NCBI GenBank assembly: GCA_902596065.1
Contig: CACJSL010000004.1
Span: 1-61,920, forward strand
Source of the DNA: an uncultured Alphaproteobacteria bacterium
GTDB taxonomy: Bacteria; Pseudomonadota; Alphaproteobacteria; HIMB59; GCA-002718135
Length of the DNA stretch: 61,920 nucleotides
Direction: 5' to 3'
The position numbers and the translations under genes are program-made. A model generated the notes under the pieces. It saw only the letters and a program-made list of their open reading frames with translations, had not been told where the DNA came from and searched no databases. Positions 50,116 to 59,967 of this stretch are shown here, one piece after another (within the stretch, counting starts at the first letter, position 1; every line of letters begins with the position of its first letter).

Positions 50116-51228
50116 ATGAGTAATAAAAAAATTCTTATTTTGCCTGGCGATGGTATTGGCAATGAGGTTATGGCTGAAGTTCTCAAAATTATTGATTGGA
50201 TGGAGAAAACCAAATCTATATCTTTTGATATTTCTGAGAGATTAGTTGGTGGAGCTGCATATAACAAAGAAGGTAACTCTATTAGTGATGAAACAATGCA
50301 GATTGCTTTGGACTCAGATGCTGTTTTATTTGGTGCAGTAGGTGGGCCTAAATGGGAAAATGTCGAAAGAGAAAAAAGACCAGAAGCTGCGTTATTAAGA
50401 TTAAGGAAAGATTTAGACCTTTTTGCAAATTTAAGACCTGCTGTTGTATTAGATGCTTTAGCAGAATCTTCTTCTTTAAAATCAGATTTAGTAAAGGGAT
50501 TAGATATATTAATTGTCCGAGAATTAACAAGTGGAGTGTATTTTGGCCAGCCAAGAGGTATTTCTAAAATTAGTGATACAGAAAGTAAAGCTATCGATAC
50601 TCAAGCTTATACCACATCTGAAATTGAGAGAGTTTCAAGAGTTGCTTTTGATTTAGCAAAATTGAGAAGAAATAAAGTTTCATCAGCTGAAAAATCTAAT
50701 GTAATGGAAACTGGATTATTTTGGAGAAATATTGTTACTGATTTACATAAAAAAGAATATGATTCGGTCAATCTTGAACATATCTTAGCTGATAATTGTG
50801 CAATGCAACTTGTTCGATATCCTAAACAATTTGATGTTATTCTAACAGACAATCTTTTTGGTGATTTACTTAGTGATACTGCTGCAATGTTAACCGGTTC
50901 ACTTGGTATGCTACCATCAGCGTCACTTGGATCATTAAAGGAAAATGGCTCTAGAGCGGCCATGTACGAACCAGTTCATGGAAGCGCGCCAGATATAGCC
51001 GGTCAATCAAAAGCAAATCCTCTCGCAATGATTATGAGTTTTGCTATGATGCTTAAATATAGTTTTAATATGCAAGAGGATAGTGAACTAGTTGAGAAAG
51101 CTGTGCAAAATGTTTTATTAAAAGGTCTTAGAACTGCAGATATTAAAGACGGTGCAAAAAAAATAATTTCTACTAAAGAAATGGGCGATGCTGTAATAGA
51201 GGAATTAAAAATATTATCAGGAAATTAG
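50116..51228 (+). CDS. leuB: 3-isopropylmalate dehydrogenase
   Basis: [52 protein letters not shown]. Confidence 0.97.
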   Translation: MSNKKILILPGDGIGNEVMAEVLKIIDWMEKTKSISFDISERLVGGAAYNKEGNSISDETMQIALDSDAVLFGAVGGPKWENVEREKRPEAALLRLRKDLDLFANLRPAVVLDALAESSSLKSDLVKGLDILIVRELTSGVYFGQPRGISKISDTESKAIDTQAYTTSEIERVSRVAFDLAKLRRNKVSSAEKSNVMETGLFWRNIVTDLHKKEYDSVNLEHILADNCAMQLVRYPKQFDVILTDNLFGDLLSDTAAMLTGSLGMLPSASLGSLKENGSRAAMYEPVHGSAPDIAGQSKANPLAMIMSFAMMLKYSFNMQEDSELVEKAVQNVLLKGLRTADIKDGAKKIISTKEMGDAVIEELKILSGN

Positions 51229-52269
51229 ATGACACGAAAATATAATATAGCAGTTGCAGGAGCAACAGGAGCAGTTGGCAGTGAAATAATTCAAATTTTA
51301 GAACAAAGAAATTTTCCAATTGATAATCTTTATTTACTTGCATCATCAAAATCTAAAGGTAAAAAATTAGAATTTAAAGACAAGGAGATTATTGTTGAAG
51401 ATTTGACTGAATTTGATTTTTCAAAAGCTCATATAGGTTTGTTTTCTCCAGGTGGTAAAATTTCAGCTGAATATGCTCCTAAAGCTGCTAATGCTGGATG
51501 TATAGTTATTGACAACACTTCTCATTTTAGAATGCAAAGAAATATTCCTCTAATAGTTCCTGAAGTTAATGCAAATACTCTAGAAGAATTTTTTCAAGAT
51601 GAAGAAAGAATAAATATCATTTCAAACCCGAATTGCTCAACAATTCAAATGGTGGTTGCTTTAAAACCACTTCATGAAAAATCAATCATAAATAGAGTTG
51701 TAGTTTCAACATATCAAGCTGTATCAGGAGCAGGCAAAACAGGAATGGATGAGTTATTTAATCAAACTCAAAATGTGTATGCAAATCAAGAATTAAAAAA
51801 AGAAAAGTTTACCAAACAAATAGCTTTCAATGCAATTCCTCATATAGGTGCTTTTTTAGAAAACGGTAATACTGAAGAAGAGCAAAAAATGATTGATGAA
51901 ACAAAAAAAATTTTAGATGAAGGAATTAAAGTCTCAGCAACATGTGTTAGAACAGCAGTGTTTATTGGTCATTCAGAAGCTATAAATATTGAATTTGATT
52001 CCCCAATGGATTCTAAAGAGGCTCATGATATTCTATCTAATTCTGATGGTATTTCAGTTATTGATCATAGAAAAGATGAGGGATACGTAACTCCTGTTGA
52101 AATAGCTGGTGAAGATAAAGTTTATATAAGTAGAATTAGAAATGATGATACAATTGATAATGGTTTAAGTTTGTGGGTTGTATCAGATAATCTTCGTAAG
52201 GGAGCTGCCTTAAATGCTGTTCAGATAGCTGAAACTATAATAAAAGATTATGATCAGTATATTCAATAA
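51229..52269 (+). CDS. asd: Aspartate-semialdehyde dehydrogenase
   Basis: IAVAGATGAVGSEIIQILEQRNFP, NPNCSTIQMVVALKPLH, TYQAVSGAGKTGMDEL. Confidence 0.96.
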   Translation: MTRKYNIAVAGATGAVGSEIIQILEQRNFPIDNLYLLASSKSKGKKLEFKDKEIIVEDLTEFDFSKAHIGLFSPGGKISAEYAPKAANAGCIVIDNTSHFRMQRNIPLIVPEVNANTLEEFFQDEERINIISNPNCSTIQMVVALKPLHEKSIINRVVVSTYQAVSGAGKTGMDELFNQTQNVYANQELKKEKFTKQIAFNAIPHIGAFLENGNTEEEQKMIDETKKILDEGIKVSATCVRTAVFIGHSEAINIEFDSPMDSKEAHDILSNSDGISVIDHRKDEGYVTPVEIAGEDKVYISRIRNDDTIDNGLSLWVVSDNLRKGAALNAVQIAETIIKDYDQYIQ

Positions 52270-52287
52270 ATTAGTTTTTTTAATATT

Positions 52288-52935
52288 GTGAACGACAAAA
52301 TTCATTTAAATTTATCTAAACCTTTTGGTCCAAGTTTGGGTAAAGTAAATATTCCTGAAAACTTAATTATAAAAATTAATAATTATATAGATGAAATAAT
52401 AGAAAAAGACAAAGAAGCTGCTCAGCTTAATGACTATGGATCAAGCTTAGCAGGTCAAGTAAAACAAGAAATCAGATTACCAAAAGAAATAGTAGAAGGT
52501 GAACTCTTAGATTATCTTATTAGCATTTCAAAAACATATGTTAAATTGTCTTGTGGACAGGAAATAACTAAATTTGAACTAATGTCTGCTTGGGTTGTAA
52601 GACAATTTGAAAATGAATATAATCCTGCCCATGTACATGGAGGCCATCTTTCAGGTGCTGGATATCTTAAATTACCAGATACTTTTGGAGAAACAATTCA
52701 AGAAAATAAAAAAAATGTTCATGGAAATATAAATTTTATTCATGGAACTGAACAATTTCTTTCCAAGGGCGCTTTATCAGAAAAACCACGTGTGGGAGAT
52801 TTTTATATTTTTCCTCATTATCTATTTCATTCAGTAAATCCTTTTATAGGATCAGGAGAAAGAAGATCTTTGTCATTTAATGCAAAAATTGATGAAGAAA
52901 TTTTTAGTGTTCATAGTCATAGAACAAAAAAATAA
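52288..52935 (+). CDS. Putative 2OG-Fe(II) oxygenase
   Basis: GTG start; YNPAHVHGGHLSGAGYLKLP ... GDFYIFPHYLFHSVNPFIGSGERRSLSFNAKI. Confidence 0.75.
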   Translation: MNDKIHLNLSKPFGPSLGKVNIPENLIIKINNYIDEIIEKDKEAAQLNDYGSSLAGQVKQEIRLPKEIVEGELLDYLISISKTYVKLSCGQEITKFELMSAWVVRQFENEYNPAHVHGGHLSGAGYLKLPDTFGETIQENKKNVHGNINFIHGTEQFLSKGALSEKPRVGDFYIFPHYLFHSVNPFIGSGERRSLSFNAKIDEEIFSVHSHRTKK

Positions 52936-53007
52936 TAAAATTTTTTAGAAGCTTAAACCTTTACTTTGTCTAACGTAAATTTCAAATAGAAAATTTATGG
53001 CAACTAG

Positions 53008-53892
53008 TTAAATATAATTTAATTCAGTCAATTGATTTTTGAATTTCTTCTCAATTGCCTCTATTTGTTTTTTATTTAATATTTTTTTCCATTGTTTTTG
53101 TTGTCCTACTCTAAAAAAATTAGAATGCAAATGTTCTGAGAAGCCATATTGCAATTCTTTTTTCTTTAAGTTATCAAATTTTGTTGATTCAATAATATTT
53201 TTTATTTTATTACTTTCATTAGTGATTTTTATATTATAATTTTTGTAAAAAAATTTTGTTATTTTTTGTATTTCTAATTCTATATTATTTAACATATCTT
53301 CGTATTTAAGAAATAAACTTGGCACTTCTGAAAATTTTTTCCACGACAAATAGTTATCTCTCCAATTTAGTATAATTTCAGGCATTTTATTATCTATTTT
53401 TTCTTTTTTCATAATTTGTCCATCTAATAAAAAGCTAATTGTTTCATCAATGTCTTTATTTATATGTTTACTATATGAAATAGCAATGTCTCTAGGATCT
53501 CTAGAAAGATAAATAAAACCTAGCGTAGTTGATGAGTCAGTATAAAAGTTATTATTAATTTTCAATCTGGCATTGTGTGTTTTAAATAAACCAAATTTAC
53601 CTTTCTCAATATTAATTTTTTTTTGTGCCTCAATCCAATATTTAGAATAAGTTAAAACTGACTCTTCATTATATTCTCTTCCATTGAAAATTATATTATA
53701 ATCATCTAATGATTTCTTTTTTACAAACCTAAAATTTTTTAGATTATCAAAACCTGTAATCTTATTTAGTAAATTAAAATTATTTAAATTCCCATCTTCA
53801 GTAAAAAAAAGAGCACATAAAATTAATCTTAACCAAGTATTGCCACTTTTAGGATATGAAGCAATCCAAAACATTTTTTTATCGTTAATCAT
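53008..53892 (-). CDS. Sulfotransferase domain protein
   Basis: FWIASYPKSGNTWLRLILCAL (PAPS 5'-phosphosulfate loop), YLSRDPRDIAISYSKH. Confidence 0.88.
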   Translation of the reverse strand: MINDKKMFWIASYPKSGNTWLRLILCALFFTEDGNLNNFNLLNKITGFDNLKNFRFVKKKSLDDYNIIFNGREYNEESVLTYSKYWIEAQKKINIEKGKFGLFKTHNARLKINNNFYTDSSTTLGFIYLSRDPRDIAISYSKHINKDIDETISFLLDGQIMKKEKIDNKMPEIILNWRDNYLSWKKFSEVPSLFLKYEDMLNNIELEIQKITKFFYKNYNIKITNESNKIKNIIESTKFDNLKKKELQYGFSEHLHSNFFRVGQQKQWKKILNKKQIEAIEKKFKNQLTELNYI

Positions 53893-53922
53893 TAATTATT
53901 TCATTTTTTATATTTATTAAAT

Positions 53923-53997
53923 TGGCAGTCTCGTAGGGACTCGAACCCCAAACTTTGGTTCCGAAGACCAACGTGATATCCATTTCACTACGAGACC
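53923..53997 (-). tRNA. tRNA-Arg (anticodon TCG), CCA encoded
   Basis: Cloverleaf GGTCTCG-TA-GTGAAATGGATATCAC-G-TTGGTCTTCGGAACCAA-AGTTT-GGGGTTCGAGTCCCTA-CGAGACT-GCCA; anticodon loop CTTCGGA. Confidence 0.9.
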
Positions 53998-54035
53998 TTA
54001 TAAAAATAATCTTTATCATTTTTTAATAACTTTAA

Positions 54036-54596
54036 CTACCAAGCACTATTTGGTAGTTTTAAAAAAATTTCTTCTTTTGGAGTAGATTTTCTTCCAAGAA
54101 TCTCATTTCTATGAGGATAACGACCAAATTTTTTTATTGGAATTGTGTGATCATCCCAAGCCTTTTTTATTAAATGATATTTTTCATGTTTTTTTAAATA
54201 TGCTTCTATGAGCTTATGACCAAAAATATGATCACTAATATCTTCACTATGAATTAAAGGAAGTAATAAAAAATGTATTTTATCAAGATCTAATTCTTCT
54301 AAATAACCTCTGTCTACGGCTTCATTTACTATTAGTCTTGTTTTGTAGTCTTGATGAAATGCTTTTTTGCTGTTTCTAAAAAGATTTCTTGAAAATTGAT
54401 CAAGTAAAATTACCAAAGCTACACATTCATTAGGATTATCCTGCCAATCGTCATATTCATTATTAATAGCTTGATTATAATCTTCTAAGAAAAGATCTCT
54501 AATTTTTTTATCAAAATTATCATTTTTTTCAAACCAATCTTTTATTGATGATTTGATAAACCAAAATTCAAGTATTTTTTTTGCTCTTTCATTCAT
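54036..54596 (-). CDS. DUF924 family protein
   Basis: ILEFWFIKSSIKDWFEKNDNFDKKIRDLF, LILLDQFSRNLFR-like VALVILLDQFSRNLFRNSKKAF, FGRYPHRNEILGR. Confidence 0.88.
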   Translation of the reverse strand: MNERAKKILEFWFIKSSIKDWFEKNDNFDKKIRDLFLEDYNQAINNEYDDWQDNPNECVALVILLDQFSRNLFRNSKKAFHQDYKTRLIVNEAVDRGYLEELDLDKIHFLLLPLIHSEDISDHIFGHKLIEAYLKKHEKYHLIKKAWDDHTIPIKKFGRYPHRNEILGRKSTPKEEIFLKLPNSAW

Positions 54597-54629
54597 ATCT
54601 TTACTATAATATAGAAGACTTATTTCTTC

Positions 54630-55310
54630 ATGACACTAATAAAATTAAATCAAACCATTACTAAATGTAGACAATGTAAGAGGCTTGTAAATTTTAGAGA
54701 AAAAATTGCAAAAGAAAAACGTAAACAATACATAAATGAAAATTATTGGGGAAAACCAATAACTGGATATGGTGATCCAGATGCCAAATTGTTAATGATC
54801 GGATTAGCACCTGCGGCTCATGGAGGCAACAGAACTGGCAGAGTTTTTACTGGAGATAAATCATCTGAATTTTTATTTCAATGTTTGTTTAAAGCGGGCT
54901 TATCAAATAAGTCCAACTCATTAGAAAAAAATGATGGATTAAAGTTATATAATGCTTATTTAACAACGGCTCTCAAATGTGTTCCCCCTGAAGATAAACC
55001 AACATCTAAAGAATTAAAGACTTGTTTTGCCTTTTTTAAAAAAGAGAAAAATCATTTAAGAAATATCAAAGTAATTTTGGCCTTAGGCAAAATTGCTTTT
55101 GACGCATGTTTAAATTTTTATAGAGAAGATTATGAAATAAAAACTAAAAACTATAAATTTTCTCACGGATGCAAATTTCAACTACCTGATAAAAAAATTC
55201 TTGTCGGATGTTATCATCCTAGTCCACGAAATGTGAATACTGGAAGAATCAATATAAAGAAAATGGTTAATTTATTAAATGAAGTGAAAAAAATAACATT
55301 AAAATATTAA
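54630..55310 (+). CDS. Uracil-DNA glycosylase family protein (UdgB-like)
   Basis: CRQCKRLVNFRE, YWGKPITGYGDPDAKLLMIGLAPAAHGGNRTGRVFTGD, GCYHPSPRNVNTGR. Confidence 0.9.
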   Translation: MTLIKLNQTITKCRQCKRLVNFREKIAKEKRKQYINENYWGKPITGYGDPDAKLLMIGLAPAAHGGNRTGRVFTGDKSSEFLFQCLFKAGLSNKSNSLEKNDGLKLYNAYLTTALKCVPPEDKPTSKELKTCFAFFKKEKNHLRNIKVILALGKIAFDACLNFYREDYEIKTKNYKFSHGCKFQLPDKKILVGCYHPSPRNVNTGRINIKKMVNLLNEVKKITLKY

Positions 55311-55521
55311 TATGATTAAAACTAAAAACTCAATTAATATAATTCATATAGAAAGCAATGGGCAACAATCATTTTTTGGACGTGATAATATTTTTTTTAA
55401 AACTATTAATATGCCAAAAAAACAACACTTTAAAAATATTTGTTGTAATTTTAAACTAAAAAAAACATATAAAAAAAGAAAATTATTTTTACCTTTTTTT
55501 TCAATTTGTAATTAATAAAAT

Positions 55522-56718
55522 ATGAGAGATTTTTTATCATTTGATCCTAAATTGCTTATTTATGGATTTGCCATTCTATTTTTTGCTAGTTTTGGTCAAA
55601 CATTTTTTATTTCAATTTATAATTTAGAGATAAGAGAATTTTATGTTTTAACAGATGGAGAATTTGGTTTAGTTTATGCTCTTGGTACTTTATTTAGTTC
55701 AATTATTCTAGTGGGTTTTGCTAAACTTATAGATTACATAGATCTAAGAATTTATTCTTTAATAATTTCAGTGGGTTTATCTTTAGCATGTTTAGGCATG
55801 TATTCATCTTTTAAGAGTCCTTTTTTTCTTTTTTTTGTTATATTTGCATTACGTTTTTTTGGCCAAGGAGCCATGTCTCATGCAGGAGAAACCACAATGG
55901 CCAGATACTTCGGTAATAACAGGGGGAAAGCTTTATCAGTTGCTACACTTGGAGGAATGATTGGTGTTATGTTCTTGCCAATGATTGTTGTTAAATTAGC
56001 TGGTAATTTAGAGTGGAAGCATATTTGGTTAGCGGGGAGCTTTAGTATTTTAATTATTTTTTTACCAATACTTTTTCTATCTTTACAAAATCAATCAATC
56101 AGACACTCTAATTTTAGAGAAAATTCATTAAACTTTGTAAATAATAAAACTTGGCGAACCCGAGATGTTTTATTTGATAAAAAATTTTATTATTATTTGC
56201 CAATTTCTATTGCTGCACCATATATTAGTACCGGACTGACATTTCATCAAATTTTTATTATTAATCAAAAAGGATGGACTATTCAAATGTTAGCAAATGG
56301 ATTTATTTTTCTAGGAATATTTTCTATCATAGGAATAATTATAGGCGGCCCTATAGTTGATAAATATAATACAAAAAAAGTAATTTATTTTACACTAGCT
56401 CCTTTGTTTTTTGGAATAATAGCTTTAATTTTTTTTGAAAGTTATTTTTTTATGATGTTTTACATGTCCTTGCTTGGTTTAAGTTTAGGAATTGGAACTC
56501 CATTTATAGGATCTTTATGGGCAGAACTTTATGGTCTTGAAAGCCTGGGCTCTGTAAAAGCACTACTTCATGCACTAGGGGTTTTTTTTAGTGCTTTATC
56601 ACCAGTAGTTTTTGGTTATATGATAGATTTTGGAATGGGTGTGCTATCAATTAGTTTTATGAGTTTATTCATAATAATATTTTCAACTGTTTTGCCTTTT
56701 TTTTACAATCAAAATTGA
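55522..56718 (+). CDS. MFS transporter
   Basis: ~12 TM segments; RFFGQGAMSHAGETTMARYFGNNRGKALSVATLGGMIG. Confidence 0.88.
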   Translation: MRDFLSFDPKLLIYGFAILFFASFGQTFFISIYNLEIREFYVLTDGEFGLVYALGTLFSSIILVGFAKLIDYIDLRIYSLIISVGLSLACLGMYSSFKSPFFLFFVIFALRFFGQGAMSHAGETTMARYFGNNRGKALSVATLGGMIGVMFLPMIVVKLAGNLEWKHIWLAGSFSILIIFLPILFLSLQNQSIRHSNFRENSLNFVNNKTWRTRDVLFDKKFYYYLPISIAAPYISTGLTFHQIFIINQKGWTIQMLANGFIFLGIFSIIGIIIGGPIVDKYNTKKVIYFTLAPLFFGIIALIFFESYFFMMFYMSLLGLSLGIGTPFIGSLWAELYGLESLGSVKALLHALGVFFSALSPVVFGYMIDFGMGVLSISFMSLFIIIFSTVLPFFYNQN

Positions 56719-56867
56719 TGAATAGTAATATTGATGAAAGTTTAAAATATCTTTTTGAAGAATATAAAAGATTAAAATTAAAAGAAAAAAAACAAAAATT
56801 AACAATTGAAGAGATTGAAACACTTAAAAAACTTTCTTCTTTTTTAGGAAAATCAAATGAAAAATAA
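56718..56867 (+). CDS. Small 49-aa hypothetical protein
   Basis: ATG overlaps the MFS stop (TGATG); MNSNIDESLKYLFEEYKRLKLKEKKQKLTIEEIETLKKLSSFLGKSNEK*; end overlaps zapE start at 56857. Confidence 0.5.
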   Translation: MNSNIDESLKYLFEEYKRLKLKEKKQKLTIEEIETLKKLSSFLGKSNEK

Positions 56868-57903
56868 CTTAATGAAAATATATAATGATTTTGTATCAAA
56901 TAATTTTATTAGTTATGATGAAGATCAAATTAAAATTTTAAATATTTTTGAGGAAATTTGGAATCAAAATCAAAAAATTAACTTTTTTTTAAACAAAAAA
57001 AAACCTAAAGGCATATATCTTTATGGCCAAGTAGGTATTGGAAAAACTTTTCTAATCAATTTATTTATTAATAACATTGAAAAATCAAAAAAATTTCACT
57101 TTAATCATTTTATGATTAACTTACATGCATTTGTTAATAATCACAGTAAAAAAGATTTTGCCTTAGAAATATATGTAAAAAAACTTTCTCAAAAATATAA
57201 AATTATATTTATTGATGAATTACATGTTTTTAATATAGTAGATGCATTATTATTAAAAAAAATATTCTATTTTTTTCAAAAATATAAAGTTTTTATTGTT
57301 ACCTCTTCAAATTATATTCCCAAAGACCTATATAAAAATGGTTTACAAAGAGAAGATTTTATTCCGTTTATTGAACATATTAAAAATAATTTTAAAGTTT
57401 TACACTTAGAGAGTTTTGAAGATTATAGACGACAAATGCTTAACCAGGCAAAGACTTACTATAGTCCAGTTAATAATAAAACTATTAGTGAATTTAATAA
57501 ACTTTTTGATCGTTTTGTAGATAAGGGAGAAATACATATAAGAAAAATTAAAACTAAAAGCAGAACTATACGTCTAGAAAAATGTACAGCGAATATTGCT
57601 TATTGTGAATTTTCTGAACTTTGTATGGCTAATTTAGCCCACGAAGATTATAAAAATATTGCGAATGAATTTAGTATTTTATTTATTAATAAAGTTCCAG
57701 AATTTTCAGATTCTGAATCTGATCAATGCAGAAGATTTATTAGCTTAATTGATATGTTGTATGAAAAAAAATGTTCAGTAGTGATATTGGCAGAAAAACC
57801 AATAAACAGCTTATGTAATATACAAAAACTAAAAATTGAGTTCAAGCGAACAGCTAGTAGATTATATGAAATGACAATTATAACTTCTGAAAACAAATGG
57901 TAA
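56857..57903 (+). CDS. zapE: AFG1-like / ZapE cell division ATPase
   Basis: KGIYLYGQVGIGKTFLINLFI, IIFIDELHVFNIVDALLL, FIPFIEHIKNNFKVLHLES. Confidence 0.9.
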   Translation: MKNNLMKIYNDFVSNNFISYDEDQIKILNIFEEIWNQNQKINFFLNKKKPKGIYLYGQVGIGKTFLINLFINNIEKSKKFHFNHFMINLHAFVNNHSKKDFALEIYVKKLSQKYKIIFIDELHVFNIVDALLLKKIFYFFQKYKVFIVTSSNYIPKDLYKNGLQREDFIPFIEHIKNNFKVLHLESFEDYRRQMLNQAKTYYSPVNNKTISEFNKLFDRFVDKGEIHIRKIKTKSRTIRLEKCTANIAYCEFSELCMANLAHEDYKNIANEFSILFINKVPEFSDSESDQCRRFISLIDMLYEKKCSVVILAEKPINSLCNIQKLKIEFKRTASRLYEMTIITSENKW

Positions 57904-58889
57904 AAAAAGTAATTTATATTTTTAGCTCTTTGATATTTTTTATATTTATCATTTATATAGCTGCTGGTTTTTACTTAGCTAATACTATACTAAAAATTGA
58001 TCCCTCATGCGGATTACATGAAGGTGCTTTACCTAATACATGGTCAACATTAGTAGATCATCATGAATACTCAAATGTTAACAGGAGCATCCTTAGAAAA
58101 AATTTTCCTTTTAAAAATTATCATATTGATGATTGGCAGGCAGTTTATTTTTCTTCTAGAGAAAAAGATATTAAAATAAGTGGATGGTTATTTGACCACC
58201 ATAAAAACCAACCAATTGTAATAATAGTTCATGGATTATTTCCCAATGGCAAATGCAAACCTGAGTCAAATCTTTTAGCAAGCTTATTAATAAAAAATAA
58301 TATTAATGCTCTTACAATTGATTTAAGAAATTATGGAGATAGTACTACTGTTAGTAATTATGAAAATTTAGGATTAAGTGAATATAAAGATGTTTTAGGG
58401 GCTTATGATTTTTTAGTAGAAAATGGATTTAGGGAATCTTCTATTGGCTTACTAGGAATTTCTTTAGGAGGAACCTCAGTTATATTTGCTGGAAAAGAAG
58501 AACCAAACATTAAAGCTATTTGGCTTGATAGTACTTTAGCAGAATTCAAAATGATTTTAAAAGATGAAATTGCTCGCTATGGATTTTCTCATGATTTTGG
58601 GCCATCAGTAAGTTTTGCAGGAAAGTTTTTAACAGGAATTGATCCAACGAAACTATCACCAGCATTTTCTTTAACTAAAACTCAAAATTATTTTTTTACT
58701 CATGGAGATAAGGATGAAAGAGTATTAATTCATCATTTTGATTTTTTTAAAGAATATATAAAAAAGAATAATATCAAAGCAAAATTCTGGCTTGCAAAAG
58801 ACTCATATCATGTTGATGCAATGTTTAAATACCCAGAAGAATATGGAATAAAATTAAAAAATTTTTTTGAAGCACATTTAAATAACTAA
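57897..58889 (+). CDS. Alpha/beta hydrolase
   Basis: PIVIIVHGLFPNGKCKPESN, SIGLLGISLGGTSVIFAG (GxSxG), C-terminal SYHVDAMFKYPEEY. Confidence 0.85.
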   Translation: MVKKVIYIFSSLIFFIFIIYIAAGFYLANTILKIDPSCGLHEGALPNTWSTLVDHHEYSNVNRSILRKNFPFKNYHIDDWQAVYFSSREKDIKISGWLFDHHKNQPIVIIVHGLFPNGKCKPESNLLASLLIKNNINALTIDLRNYGDSTTVSNYENLGLSEYKDVLGAYDFLVENGFRESSIGLLGISLGGTSVIFAGKEEPNIKAIWLDSTLAEFKMILKDEIARYGFSHDFGPSVSFAGKFLTGIDPTKLSPAFSLTKTQNYFFTHGDKDERVLIHHFDFFKEYIKKNNIKAKFWLAKDSYHVDAMFKYPEEYGIKLKNFFEAHLNN

Positions 58890-58890
58890 A

Positions 58891-59038
58891 AGTGCCGGAC
58901 TCGCCTTCACCAGTTTGTACCTTGGCAGACACTTCTCTAGTTTAGACAAAACTCTAATACATCATCCGGCGGGAATGATTGTAAACTGTATCTCGGCGTT
59001 CCTCCGAAGCTAAGAAAACGAGCTTTTTATCCGGCATT
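58891..59038 (+). ncRNA. Candidate structured non-coding RNA, class unassigned
   Basis: GC-richer than its flanks, no long ORF, closed by AGTGCCGGA...TCCGGCATT; nested CTCG/CGAG and CAGTTTGTA/TGTAAACTG (with flanking U) helices; G.U pairs favour the + strand. Confidence 0.5.
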
Positions 59039-59257
59039 ACCAAATTACTTTCAAACTAGAAATTATTCAAGAAATAAGGAAAAAAAGATTAGTTAATTTG
59101 ATTAAGTTATTAGAATTTAAGCCAAAATTTATAATATCCACAGATTTATCCACATTAATTACATAAATTGATTATAGTCTAAAAAGGGATTTTTTTTTGA
59201 ATTTCTCTAAAAAAAGAATACTTAAAAGTTAGAATATATATTTTTAATTTTCAATAA

Positions 59258-59626
59258 ATGATCGATAATAGACCTTTATCCCCACATCTAAGTATTCACA
59301 AAAAGGTATTAACTGCTGTCTTTTCTATTTTTCACAGATTAACTGGCATTTTTTTAACATTAGGTTCATTTTTTCTAGTCTTTTGGTTTTTATCAGTTTT
59401 AATTGGAGAAAATTTTTATAATTATTTTCAAATTGTTTCTTCAAATTTAATTTTTAAAGTAATTTTATTTTTTTGGACATTGGCATTTTTTTATCATTTA
59501 TTTAATGGTATTCGCTATTTATTCTGGTCTTTTAGTTTGGGAATGGATTTAAAAACAGTTTACCTATCAGGTTACATAGTTTCATTATTAACGATTATTG
59601 CCACAATCATAGTCTGGTATTTATGA
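59258..59626 (+). CDS. sdhC: Succinate dehydrogenase cytochrome b556 subunit
   Basis: RPLSPHLSIHKKVLTAVFSIFHRLTGIFL, FYHLFNGIRYLFW. Confidence 0.94.
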   Translation: MIDNRPLSPHLSIHKKVLTAVFSIFHRLTGIFLTLGSFFLVFWFLSVLIGENFYNYFQIVSSNLIFKVILFFWTLAFFYHLFNGIRYLFWSFSLGMDLKTVYLSGYIVSLLTIIATIIVWYL

Positions 59627-59967
59627 ATATTATAAAAAAAAACTATAAAAATAGCTGGATAGCGCAAAGAGTTACTGCAACAATGTTATTACCTTTATCG
59701 TTTTGGTTTATTTATCATTGTATTTTGTTTCAAAATCAATCTTATGAAGAAATTAGGATTTTTTTTGAATCATTTTTTAATAGTTTTCTTTTTTTATTAA
59801 TGATGTTGGCAATACTATTGCATTCAAAAATAGGCTGTGAAACTATTATACAGGATTATATTTCAGCAAAAAATTTAAAAATATTTTTAATACGATTTAT
59901 AAATTTAATAATATTAGCTTCAGCTATTGTAGTTGTAGTGGGAATTTTAAAATTAAATCTTTTTTAA
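59623..59967 (+). CDS. sdhD: Succinate dehydrogenase membrane anchor subunit
   Basis: [37 protein letters not shown]. Confidence 0.93.
   Translation: MNIIKKNYKNSWIAQRVTATMLLPLSFWFIYHCILFQNQSYEEIRIFFESFFNSFLFLLMMLAILLHSKIGCETIIQDYISAKNLKIFLIRFINLIILASAIVVVVGILKLNLF

Noticed and set aside
58891-59038. tmRNA, SRP RNA or RNase P RNA as identity of the structured element
   Set aside because: No tag-peptide reading frame or T-arm, no GGAAG...AGCA SRP loop, and no GAGGAAAGUCC RNase P core visible on either strand.
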